64,000 nt of DNA, taken from assembly GCA_044361315.1 (NCBI GenBank), contig JBIKJA010000004.1, forward strand, positions 62,001 to 126,000. Direction: 5' to 3'. Each line of letters begins with the position of its first letter. Position 1 is the first letter of the stretch. The position numbers and the translations under genes are program-made. The stretch comes from Crocinitomix sp044361315. Its GTDB lineage: Bacteria > Bacteroidota > Bacteroidia > Flavobacteriales_D > Crocinitomicaceae. Shown here in pieces: positions 37,006 to 43,956 of this stretch. Under the pieces are notes generated by a model. It was not told the DNA's origin, made no database searches, and saw only the letters and a list, made by a program, of their open reading frames with translations.

Positions 37006-37853
37006 TGCGGATCCATTTATCTGTAAAGGTATGTATAGGATATATATTCGGATTGATATTTTTAAGTTGTGGACAAAATTCAACTGAATATTTAGTTAAA
37101 CCAATTGAACCGCCTGTTTTTCAATGTGTCGTGGCTGGACATGCCTATGGGAATCCCGAAAATTATACCAAATCATTGTATCCAAAGTTCCTTAAAATTA
37201 TGGATAGTTTGACCCAGAAAAATTCCATCGATCAGTTAATTTTAACGGGAGACGTCGTACAAGATACCTTACCAGAAATTTGGGATAAGGTTAAAACGGA
37301 ATTAGAAGAATTAGCGGTGAAAGATTGGAAAATTGCCCGAGGAAATCATGATCTTTCTGCTTATATGGATCAAAATATCCAAAGAGAAAACCACTTGGCA
37401 TTGGTTCATGGAAATTCATTGTTATTAATTTTGAATACGTCTAACAATGGTTGGGGTTTAGACAAAGTACAAGCAGACTTTGTTCAGAAATCTGTTACCC
37501 AATTGCCAGATTCAATTAACCAAATAATGGTGTTTACTCATCAATTGTGGTGGTTAAAAAATTCCCCTAAATCTTTCGAGCTCGATTCAATTCGTCCGAA
37601 TTCTTATGCTCTTTTTGATGGGGAACCAGATTTTTGGTCAACAGGCTTTCAATCACTCCAAAACTGCGATAAGGATGTCTACTTTTTTGCAGGAGATTTA
37701 GGAGTTGATCCACAAATTGAAAGTTATTATGAGGATCATTATAAAAATTTTCATTTTTTCGGAAGTGGTATGGGCAGTGGTGAAGAGGATAATTTGTTGA
37801 TGATTTCTATTTATCAAAACCAACCTGTTAAAATAGAAAGAATCAATTTCTAG
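37005..37853 (+). CDS. Metallophosphoesterase lipoprotein
   Basis: This 282-residue protein has an N-terminal helix ending in a lipobox, GLIFLSCGQ, which suggests a lipoprotein. The calcineurin-like phosphoesterase motifs appear in order but are partly altered: VVAGHAYGN (usual DxH), LTGDVVQD (GD), ARGNHDLS (GNHD), FTHQLWW (H) and FFAGDLGV (usual GHxH). The first motif has AGHA and the last GD, so metal binding may be atypical. The substrate is unknown. The start overlaps the holB stop, and ricT follows after about 54 bp. It is inserted into the usual holB-ricT pair. Confidence 0.82.
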   Translation: MRIHLSVKVCIGYIFGLIFLSCGQNSTEYLVKPIEPPVFQCVVAGHAYGNPENYTKSLYPKFLKIMDSLTQKNSIDQLILTGDVVQDTLPEIWDKVKTELEELAVKDWKIARGNHDLSAYMDQNIQRENHLALVHGNSLLLILNTSNNGWGLDKVQADFVQKSVTQLPDSINQIMVFTHQLWWLKNSPKSFELDSIRPNSYALFDGEPDFWSTGFQSLQNCDKDVYFFAGDLGVDPQIESYYEDHYKNFHFFGSGMGSGEEDNLLMISIYQNQPVKIERINF

Positions 37854-37907
37854 TTAAAATTAATTGAAAGCATTAACTTTACACGTTGATAATTTATCTA
37901 GTTGGAA

Positions 37908-39422
37908 ATGGGATGTAGTAATTGTTCGAGTGAAAGTGGCGTGCCTAATGGTTGCAAAAGCAACGGATCTTGTGGTTCAGGTAGTTGTGGAAAATTATCT
38001 GTTTTTGATTGGTTGGCAGACATTGAATTGCCGAATGGTCAGAGCATTTATGATATCGTAGAAGTTCGCTTTAAAAATAGTAGAAAAGGGTTTTTCCGTA
38101 ATATAAAAGGAATACAACTTCATGTAGGAGACGTTATTGCTGTTGATGCAAATCCTGGGTTTGACATTGGAATTGTTTCCGTTGTTGGTGAATTGGCGCG
38201 TATTCAAGTGCGAAAGAAAACGCAAAATTTTAAAGCCCACGAGGCTCGCTCAATCTTGCGCAAAGCAACTTCCGAAGAAATTGAAAAATGGAAAGAGTAT
38301 AGAGGGTTGGAATCTGAAACCATGTATGCTTCGCGAAGATTAGCATCGGAATTTGCATTGGATATGAAAATTTCTGATGTTGAATATCAAGGAGACGGTA
38401 CAAAAGCAACATTTTACTATACCGCAGAAGATCGCGTCGATTTTAGACAATTAATCCGAGGCTTAGCAGATGAGTTTAAACTAAAGATTGAAATGAAACA
38501 AATTGGAGTGCGCCAAGAGGCTGCACGATTAGGCGGAATTGGTTCGTGTGGACGTGAATTGTGTTGCTCTACGTGGCTGACAGACTTTAGATCCGTGTCA
38601 ACCGCTTCTGCTCGTTATCAGCAACTTTCTTTAAATCCTGAAAAGTTAGCCGGTCAATGTGGTAAATTGAAATGTTGTTTGAATTATGAATTAGATTCTT
38701 ATTTAGATGCGCTTAAAAAATTCCCTCGATCTGACATTCGCTTAAAAACCGAAAAAGGTTTTGCTTTTCATATCAAAACGGATGTGTTTAAAGAATTAAT
38801 GTGGTATATCCAAGAGGACAAAACAAGCGGGGGAGGTTCTTCATTTATTCCCCTAATGCCAGACAGAGTGGCTGAAATTATTCGAATGAATAAGGCTGGT
38901 GAAATTCCAAACGATTTGAAAGATTTTATGATTAAGGAGGAAGTAGTAATTCCTGATTATACAGACGTTGTTGGTCAAGATGATTTGAACCGATTTGAAC
39001 ATGTATTCAAAAAGAGTAAAAATAAAAAAAATAAAAATAAACCTTCAGTTCCTCAAAATAATGCAAATCCAAATCAAGCCGACCGACCAAAGCCAGTCGC
39101 TCAGCAAAATAATGTAAATCCTGGGCAAACATCCCGCCCAAAACCTGCCAATCCAAACAATCCAAATAAACCGCAAAACAACCGAACAGCCGAAGGTGTA
39201 AAACCTCAAGAAAATCAACATAAGTTGCCGAATAATAAACCACCGTTGACCACGGCAGATGTGCAATCAACTTCGCCAGCAATTGTTGAGGGAGGAACTT
39301 TAGAAAAACCAACTCCGAATAAAAACCGGAATAAAAATAAAAACAGAAATCGAAATCGTAAAAAACAAAATCCAAACGCATCTGGCACCGAAAATTCAGC
39401 ACCAAGCGAAGGAACGAATTGA
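37908..39422 (+). CDS. ricT: RicT/PSP1-domain protein (YaaT family) with Cys-rich N-terminus
   Basis: This 504-residue protein starts at ATG 37908; an in-frame TTG 6 bp upstream would add two residues. Residues 1-28 hold seven Cys in Ser/Gly-rich spacing (MGCSNCSSESG, then NGCKSNGSCGSGSCG). Residues about 30-330 are the PSP1 core, with IGSCGRELCCSTWL and GQCGKLKCCLNYELD, which carry the conserved Cys of the RicT iron-sulfur protein. The last 140 residues are Asn/Pro/Lys-rich and disordered. In Bacillus the Ric complex acts with RNase Y; the role in Bacteroidetes is unproven. It lies between holB and gldH. Confidence 0.92.
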   Translation: MGCSNCSSESGVPNGCKSNGSCGSGSCGKLSVFDWLADIELPNGQSIYDIVEVRFKNSRKGFFRNIKGIQLHVGDVIAVDANPGFDIGIVSVVGELARIQVRKKTQNFKAHEARSILRKATSEEIEKWKEYRGLESETMYASRRLASEFALDMKISDVEYQGDGTKATFYYTAEDRVDFRQLIRGLADEFKLKIEMKQIGVRQEAARLGGIGSCGRELCCSTWLTDFRSVSTASARYQQLSLNPEKLAGQCGKLKCCLNYELDSYLDALKKFPRSDIRLKTEKGFAFHIKTDVFKELMWYIQEDKTSGGGSSFIPLMPDRVAEIIRMNKAGEIPNDLKDFMIKEEVVIPDYTDVVGQDDLNRFEHVFKKSKNKKNKNKPSVPQNNANPNQADRPKPVAQQNNVNPGQTSRPKPANPNNPNKPQNNRTAEGVKPQENQHKLPNNKPPLTTADVQSTSPAIVEGGTLEKPTPNKNRNKNKNRNRNRKKQNPNASGTENSAPSEGTN

Positions 39423-39445
39423 TTCGATCATTAATAAATAAAGGC

Positions 39446-39937
39446 ATGAAAAGAAGCTTAGTTGTACTTTTTATTGGTTTGGTGATGCAAGGTTTAATAG
39501 CCTGTGGAGATGATAAAATTTTTGAAGAGAATCACGCGATTGAAAATAATATATGGAAAAGCGATGACATCAAAACGTTTACTTTTGAAGTTGAAGACAC
39601 CATGTCTCCAGTATTAATTTCTGTTAATTTGAGAACTACGGTTGATTATGCTTACAGTAATCTTTATGTTTTTTTGTATTCTGAATATCCCGATGGAGCA
39701 TCTCACAAAGACACCTTAGAGTTTTTATTGGCCGAACCTGATGGAAAATGGCTAGGAGAAAACACGGGTACAATTGTCGAGTTTAAAGGACCGATTTCGG
39801 CAGGTGGTCGATTCTCAAAACAAGGGAAATACACCTTTAAATTACAACATGCCATGCGCGAAGAAGAATTAAAAGAAGTAGTAGATATTGGTTTATGTGT
39901 CGAAAAATTTGAACCAGATCCTGAGGAAATTGAATAA
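39446..39937 (+). CDS. gldH: Gliding motility lipoprotein GldH
   Basis: This 163-residue protein starts at ATG 39446; an upstream in-frame TTG overlaps the ricT stop and is less likely. The signal peptide ends in the lipobox GLIACGDD. The GldH features follow: FEENHAIENNIWKSDDI, then YAYSNLYVFLYSEYPDG, DTLEFLLAEPDGKWLGENTG and a C-terminal IGLCVEKF. GldH is one of the lipoproteins required for gliding in Flavobacterium, and it sits next to ricT in many genomes, as here. It is probably anchored in the periplasm or outer membrane. Its presence indicates a gliding/T9SS apparatus, though the strain might still be non-motile. Confidence 0.94.
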   Translation: MKRSLVVLFIGLVMQGLIACGDDKIFEENHAIENNIWKSDDIKTFTFEVEDTMSPVLISVNLRTTVDYAYSNLYVFLYSEYPDGASHKDTLEFLLAEPDGKWLGENTGTIVEFKGPISAGGRFSKQGKYTFKLQHAMREEELKEVVDIGLCVEKFEPDPEEIE

Positions 39938-39947
39938 TTTTTAGGAA

Positions 39948-41090
39948 ATGTCATCCAAAATTCATTTCCATACGTTTGACGCATTTCGATTTTTTGCTTT
40001 TTTTAAAGTTTTTATTTTTCATATTCCTTTCGTTTTTGTTAGAGAAAATGAGCCATTAAAAGCATGGTTTTCTGATCATATTCGACATGGAGGGGGAGTC
40101 GGTGTAAGTTTTTTCTTCGTTTTAAGTGGATTCCTAATTACCTATATTCTTACCTATGAAAAAATTCAAACGGATACCGTCAATTTAAAACGTTTTTTTT
40201 TACGGCGTGCCTTTCGAATTTGGCCACTTTTTTATTTTTTGGTGTTGACTGCTTTATTTATTCCGCCAAATTTTGCCGAAAGTAGCGGGTTTTATATGAA
40301 TGGCGGAGGATATGTTCCCGATTGGCGATTTTCGTTAACTTTTGCCGAAAATTATAAGTCAATTTTGATGGATGGAGGCCCTCGAACTACCCCTTTGTCC
40401 GTTTTTTGGTCCTTGTGTATCGAAGAACATTTTTACCTGATCTGGATGATTGTTTTCTTTTTCTTGAAACGAAAATTGATTCTCGGATTTCTCGTCTCAT
40501 CGGTCGTTTTAGCATGGGTTTTTAGAGCTTTTCATGGAGATATTTATCACACAGAAAATGTCGTTAATAATGACCTTTTTACCAATTTGGACTATTTTGC
40601 CATCAGTGGATTATTAGGTTATTTTGTCGCCCTAAATTATTATAAAGTAAGTGAATTTGTGCTTAAAATCCCAAAAGTTTTTCGTTTGTTATACATCGGA
40701 TTAGTTGTCGTTATCTTGCTCTTTCAAAAATCAATTTTCTCCCACCAAACATGGTTTATTTCAGTCTTTCAATACACAATTTATGCACTAATGTTTACAG
40801 GACTTTTATTGATTTTTATTCCACAAAAGGGTACGCTAAAAATTTCTAATAATTCAATTTTTGCACGCTTGGGGAGGATAAGTTATGGCTTATATGTTTA
40901 CCACATAATTTGGATCCATGTGTTGTATAAAATTTGTATTGATTATAGGGTCGAATTGAATAATTGGCCAGATTATTTATACTTCACAGGTATCGTTTTT
41001 ACCGCAACCGTACTAACAAGTTACCTATCGTATCGCTTTTTTGAGATGCCAATCCTTCGTTTACGTGAAAAGTGGTTCCCGTCAGCGTAA
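39948..41090 (+). CDS. Membrane O-acyltransferase, acyltransferase 3 (OafA/YrhL) family
   Basis: This 380-residue protein has ten or eleven membrane helices. It shows the acyltransferase-3 hallmarks: HTFDAFRFFAFFKVFIFHIP (usual LDGLRxxA and the catalytic HxxF-type His), the conserved RRAFRIWPLFY (R-x10-R region) and SVFWSLCIEEHFYLIWM. The last third has YGLYVYHIIWI. The family O-acylates surface polysaccharide, peptidoglycan or lipid at the periplasmic face. It starts 10 bp after gldH with a TTAGGAA ribosome-binding site, so it may be the last gene of that operon. The substrate is unknown. Confidence 0.92.
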   Translation: MSSKIHFHTFDAFRFFAFFKVFIFHIPFVFVRENEPLKAWFSDHIRHGGGVGVSFFFVLSGFLITYILTYEKIQTDTVNLKRFFLRRAFRIWPLFYFLVLTALFIPPNFAESSGFYMNGGGYVPDWRFSLTFAENYKSILMDGGPRTTPLSVFWSLCIEEHFYLIWMIVFFFLKRKLILGFLVSSVVLAWVFRAFHGDIYHTENVVNNDLFTNLDYFAISGLLGYFVALNYYKVSEFVLKIPKVFRLLYIGLVVVILLFQKSIFSHQTWFISVFQYTIYALMFTGLLLIFIPQKGTLKISNNSIFARLGRISYGLYVYHIIWIHVLYKICIDYRVELNNWPDYLYFTGIVFTATVLTSYLSYRFFEMPILRLREKWFPSA

Positions 41091-41097
41091 TATTAAT

Positions 41098-41421
41098 TTA
41101 GAGTAATTCGTCCAATCGTTTGATTTTGTTGAAATGATTAATCGCTGCTTGGTTCGAACAATCAAAATAATTATTTAACAACCAGTCTGCTAACGAATCT
41201 TTATACGTGTCTTTATTGATTTTAGGGAGATAAACAAACCCTTTCCCCTTTTTTTTGTGATCTATAAACCCCTTTCTTTCCAAAATTCTCACAATAGTTG
41301 AGGTGGTATTATAAGCAGGTTTTGGAAGTGGATAAAATTGAATAATATCTTTGATAGTTGCTTCTCCAAGTCCCCACAATCGTAACATTACTTGTTCTTC
41401 GGCTGGTGTTAATCGTTGCAT
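41098..41421 (-). CDS. BlaI/MecI/CopY-family transcriptional repressor
   Basis: This 107-residue winged-helix protein begins LTPAEEQVMLRLWGLGEATI, followed by the recognition helix TTSTIVRILERKGFIDHKKKG and the wing FVYLPKINKDTY, which are classic for the family. The C-terminal dimerisation helices are short. BlaI-type repressors are usually beside a BlaR1/MecR1 membrane sensor peptidase; none is present here. It is convergent with the acyltransferase gene (7 bp). The gene order on the minus strand is PIG-L, LpxD-like, then this gene, separated by 40 bp, so it may be co-transcribed. Its target is not evident. Confidence 0.9.
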   Translation of the reverse strand: MQRLTPAEEQVMLRLWGLGEATIKDIIQFYPLPKPAYNTTSTIVRILERKGFIDHKKKGKGFVYLPKINKDTYKDSLADWLLNNYFDCSNQAAINHFNKIKRLDELL

Positions 41422-41461
41422 AATTTCGTATTACTATTTAAAGAATGATTCTTCGTATCAT

Positions 41462-42382
41462 TTATATCCGTGGTTTAGCGGGCACACCAAAAACGGTTGC
41501 GTTGTCGTCTACATTTTTAGTCACCACACTTCCGATTCCTACAATAACATTATTTCCAATTTTCAACGCATTTCTGATCGTGACAGATGGCGAAATCCAG
41601 ACATTATCTCCAATGATTACGCTTCCTGTTATCGTGGAGTTTGCCATAACCATTGTGTTTTCACCAATTTCGACATTGTGCGAAATTTGTACATTATTGT
41701 CAATTTTTACAGCCTTTTTAATAACCGTGTTGCTTAACGAACCTCTGTCAATAGAAGAATTGCAACCGATTTCTACCCTGTCCTCAATAATCACTGTGCC
41801 AAAATGAACAAATCGCTCATATTCATTTTCCGAATTTTTAATATAGCCAAATCCCGTTCCTCCAATCTCAACATGCGATTTTATTTTTACACTATTGCCC
41901 AAAACAACTCCTTTATTCAGTTTAATAAATGATTCTAAGACACAATTATCTCCTATTTGCACATCATCCTCTATCACGACGTAAGGCCCTATAAAACAAT
42001 TTTTTCCAATAATTGCAGTCGCAGATATCAGCGCAGTTGAATGTGTTCCTGTTTTGGCTTTTTCTGTAAAAAATTGATCGGAAATTTTACTGAGTAAACC
42101 CTTCGCGTCGTTGGTAAATACAAATGTTTTTTCTGGGTATTCTGATAGGTTAATTTCTCCCTTAAAAAGATCATCTATGATGATTAAACGTGATTTGGTG
42201 GTGTCTAAATGCGATTTAAATTGTGTAAGATATTTTTTCCCTAAAAAGGTGATGTCGGTCTCTTTCGCTTCTAAAATATTTTTGGGTCGAACAATGGAAT
42301 AACCAATCGAGTTTGACGTGCTCGATTGAATGTCCTCCGTGATCGTTCGTATAAATTCAAGTATATGTGCGACAGGAATCAT
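41462..42382 (-). CDS. LpxD-like hexapeptide-repeat acyltransferase
   Basis: In this 306-residue protein, residues 1-100 form an N-terminal alpha/beta domain like that of LpxD (AKETDITFLGKKYLTQF). Residues 110-300 form a left-handed beta helix of hexapeptide repeats with GGTGFGYI, GTVIIEDRVEIGCNSSIDRG and VQISHNVEIG, whose His near residue 235 matches the LpxD catalytic His. The end, VFGVPAKPRI, is typical of sugar O/N-acetyltransferases. It could be a second LpxD for lipid A, or a sugar acetyltransferase in surface polysaccharide synthesis. It lies 5 bp after the PIG-L deacetylase gene, which favours amino-sugar modification. Confidence 0.8.
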   Translation of the reverse strand: MIPVAHILEFIRTITEDIQSSTSNSIGYSIVRPKNILEAKETDITFLGKKYLTQFKSHLDTTKSRLIIIDDLFKGEINLSEYPEKTFVFTNDAKGLLSKISDQFFTEKAKTGTHSTALISATAIIGKNCFIGPYVVIEDDVQIGDNCVLESFIKLNKGVVLGNSVKIKSHVEIGGTGFGYIKNSENEYERFVHFGTVIIEDRVEIGCNSSIDRGSLSNTVIKKAVKIDNNVQISHNVEIGENTMVMANSTITGSVIIGDNVWISPSVTIRNALKIGNNVIVGIGSVVTKNVDDNATVFGVPAKPRI

Positions 42383-42387
42383 ACAAC

Positions 42388-43026
42388 CTATTTTTGGATA
42401 TAACGGATAATTTCAAATGACTCAGCATTTTCAGCATTCACCTGAATTCCTCTTATTTTACTGAGAGATAATACAAAATCTTCTTCGCTATAAGGTCGGT
42501 GAGCTTGGGATTTGTAGATGCGTAACGCTTCAATTTTTTTTTCTAAATGCGATTTTTGAAGGACTACGTACATTAACGATTTAAACTCAAAATTATTCCA
42601 CGGCATCTCATACCCTAGTAAATTCGAGTGTTTAAAACATCGTTGTGCTTCCATATAAATGGTAGCGTGATCCTGGTGCATATCGCTCGAACTTGGAATA
42701 AAAATCAAATCTGGCGCAATTGATTTTTTTAATAGAACCAATTCTTCCAAAATTTCTTGCCTAAATTTCGGAAAGTGGCGCACTTCAAAATTATAACAGA
42801 AGATATTTTCTCTAGGAATTCCTAAAAAATTACAACTTTGTAAAAACTCTTCCATTATGACTCCTTTTTCGAAACCTTCTGGTGTAGAAATTTCGCAGGT
42901 GCTAAAAAGAGCAATGTAAATTGTTTTTTTGTCTTCAATTAATTTCGTAATTGTGCCCCCTAAACCAAATTCTGCATCATCAGGATGAGGGGCTAAGATC
43001 AAAACACTATCGATACTATCAAACAT
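42388..43026 (-). CDS. PIG-L/LmbE family deacetylase
   Basis: This 212-residue protein has the zinc-site motif ILAPHPDDAEFGLGG (HPDD) near residues 10-24 and the second ligand in SSSDMHQDHATIY (HxDH). The family removes acetyl groups from N-acetyl amino sugars. It has no signal peptide. The ATG overlaps the stop of a truncated epimerase-like tail and lies 5 bp before the LpxD-like gene. Together they suggest a deacetylation/re-acylation step on a UDP-linked amino sugar. The substrate is inferred from context only. Confidence 0.9.
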   Translation of the reverse strand: MFDSIDSVLILAPHPDDAEFGLGGTITKLIEDKKTIYIALFSTCEISTPEGFEKGVIMEEFLQSCNFLGIPRENIFCYNFEVRHFPKFRQEILEELVLLKKSIAPDLIFIPSSSDMHQDHATIYMEAQRCFKHSNLLGYEMPWNNFEFKSLMYVVLQKSHLEKKIEALRIYKSQAHRPYSEEDFVLSLSKIRGIQVNAENAESFEIIRYIQK

Positions 43027-43102
43027 TTTTATAATGATTTATTAAAGTTTCTAATATATAATTTGCTGCACGACCATTGACATACATGGGCTCAAAGTTC
43101 GG
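43019..43102 (-). pseudogene. Remnant: C-terminal tail of a UDP-GlcNAc 2-epimerase-like gene
   Basis: Just upstream of and overlapping the PIG-L start, the frame ending at 43019 reads PNFEPMYVNGRAANYILETL and then a stop. It fits the end of NeuC/WecB-type hydrolysing UDP-N-acetylglucosamine 2-epimerases (consensus NPYGDGKAAERIVEIL). Upstream, this frame overlaps the broken exonuclease gene in a different frame, so the epimerase body is missing. An ATGxxTGA-type overlap with the PIG-L gene suggests both were once in a translationally coupled operon. The match is by eye over about 25 residues, so the identity is tentative. Confidence 0.45.
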
Positions 43103-43532
43103 GGTTTTTTGTGAAATAAAAATTGCGCAAATAATCATCGGTGGCATCCAATTCAGTCCCCGAATAATTGCCCGTTCGAAGGAGTTCAAAGAAATAACGC
43201 GCGGTAGCTTCAACCTCTGCTGCTGCGTTGTGGGCTTCAGCAAAAGGTTGTTGAAATAAAAATGAATGCAGTTCGGTAAGCGTGGGCAATTTAAATCTCT
43301 CGCCTCTACCTCCAGGAATCTTACAAAGTTTTGCCCTTTTTTCGGTACGCGTGTCCAAAACTGGCATTTTATTCAAAGGTGTTTCTACTCTAAGTCTGTG
43401 AAACTCAAATCCCTTCTCATCATGCAATTGCCAAGCAATTTGTATACACCTTGGCCAGTTGTAAGTATCTATATAAGGGGCATTCCAATTTTTAGGCACA
43501 CCTGTAGTTTCGGTATCAAAGATTATGTACAC
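43092..43532 (-). pseudogene. Fragment of DNA polymerase III alpha N-terminal exonuclease domain, internally deleted
   Basis: The frame begins at GTG 43532 (a TTG at 43538 also fits) with YIIFDTETTGVPKNWNAP and WPRCIQIAWQLHDEKG. This is the N-terminal proofreading domain found fused to DnaE in Bacteroidetes. Right after, it jumps to FEFHRLRVETPL and LPVLDT-like text, then GGRG-xRFKLPTLTELHSFLF and PFAEAHNAAAEVEA, and stops at 146 codons. The expected middle (roughly 60 residues, with the second catalytic Asp in NxxFD) is absent in frame. The final DEDDh Asp is Glu (AHNAAAEVE). Other usually conserved residues are changed. It is therefore probably a dead duplicate of the 5' end of dnaE. A functional short exonuclease is unlikely. 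Confidence 0.7.
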
Positions 43533-43538
43533 GGGCAA

Positions 43539-43956
43539 TTTTTTTAGTTGATGCAGAGGGTAAACTTACGAATTTTAGGGCTAAAATACACGCGAAGTTA
43601 TCAACTATCGAGGTGTTTTTGTTAACGCATTTATTGATTCGTTTTGAGGTTCTTTAAGTCAATACTCATCATTTACCGCAATAATTTAACCGTTTAATCG
43701 CTGATTACTACATTTTAATAAACAAAAGAACAAAATTTTTATTTTCACTTTCCTTGAGGCAATTTTCCCCGTTAAGGGCTATAGATCAACAACAACCGTT
43801 CGTTTAATAGTCGTGAGATTATATAAGGATGACAAAGTGCACTTGGAAGGATGGCGTGATTATTTGAAATGAATCAAACTGCTTTTTGTATTTCTAGAGG
43901 TGTGACACGAAGTTAGTTTTGAAACGAAGAAACACTTTTAAACTAAAACTAAAAAA
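43539..43956. other. 418-bp gap upstream of the first tandem T9SS cargo gene
   Basis: I found no convincing gene. A start-less plus-strand frame to 43872 is described in the findings. A -7 box TAGTTTTG lies at 43914-43921, 36 bp before the ATG. Nothing else stands out. Confidence 0.4.
43914..43921 (+). promoter_or_regulatory. Bacteroidetes -7 box upstream of first tandem cargo gene
   Basis: TAGTTTTG matches TAnnTTTG. TTTG at 43885-43888 lies 25 bp upstream, slightly longer than the usual 17-23. Confidence 0.45.

Noticed and set aside
38995..39447. Aromatic-rich minus-strand frames opposite the end of ricT
   Set aside because: They are the reverse complement of Asn/Lys-rich low-complexity codons of RicT's tail.
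41351..41807. Plus-strand frames opposite the LpxD-like and BlaI genes
   Set aside because: The minus-strand proteins have clear family motifs; the opposite frames have none.
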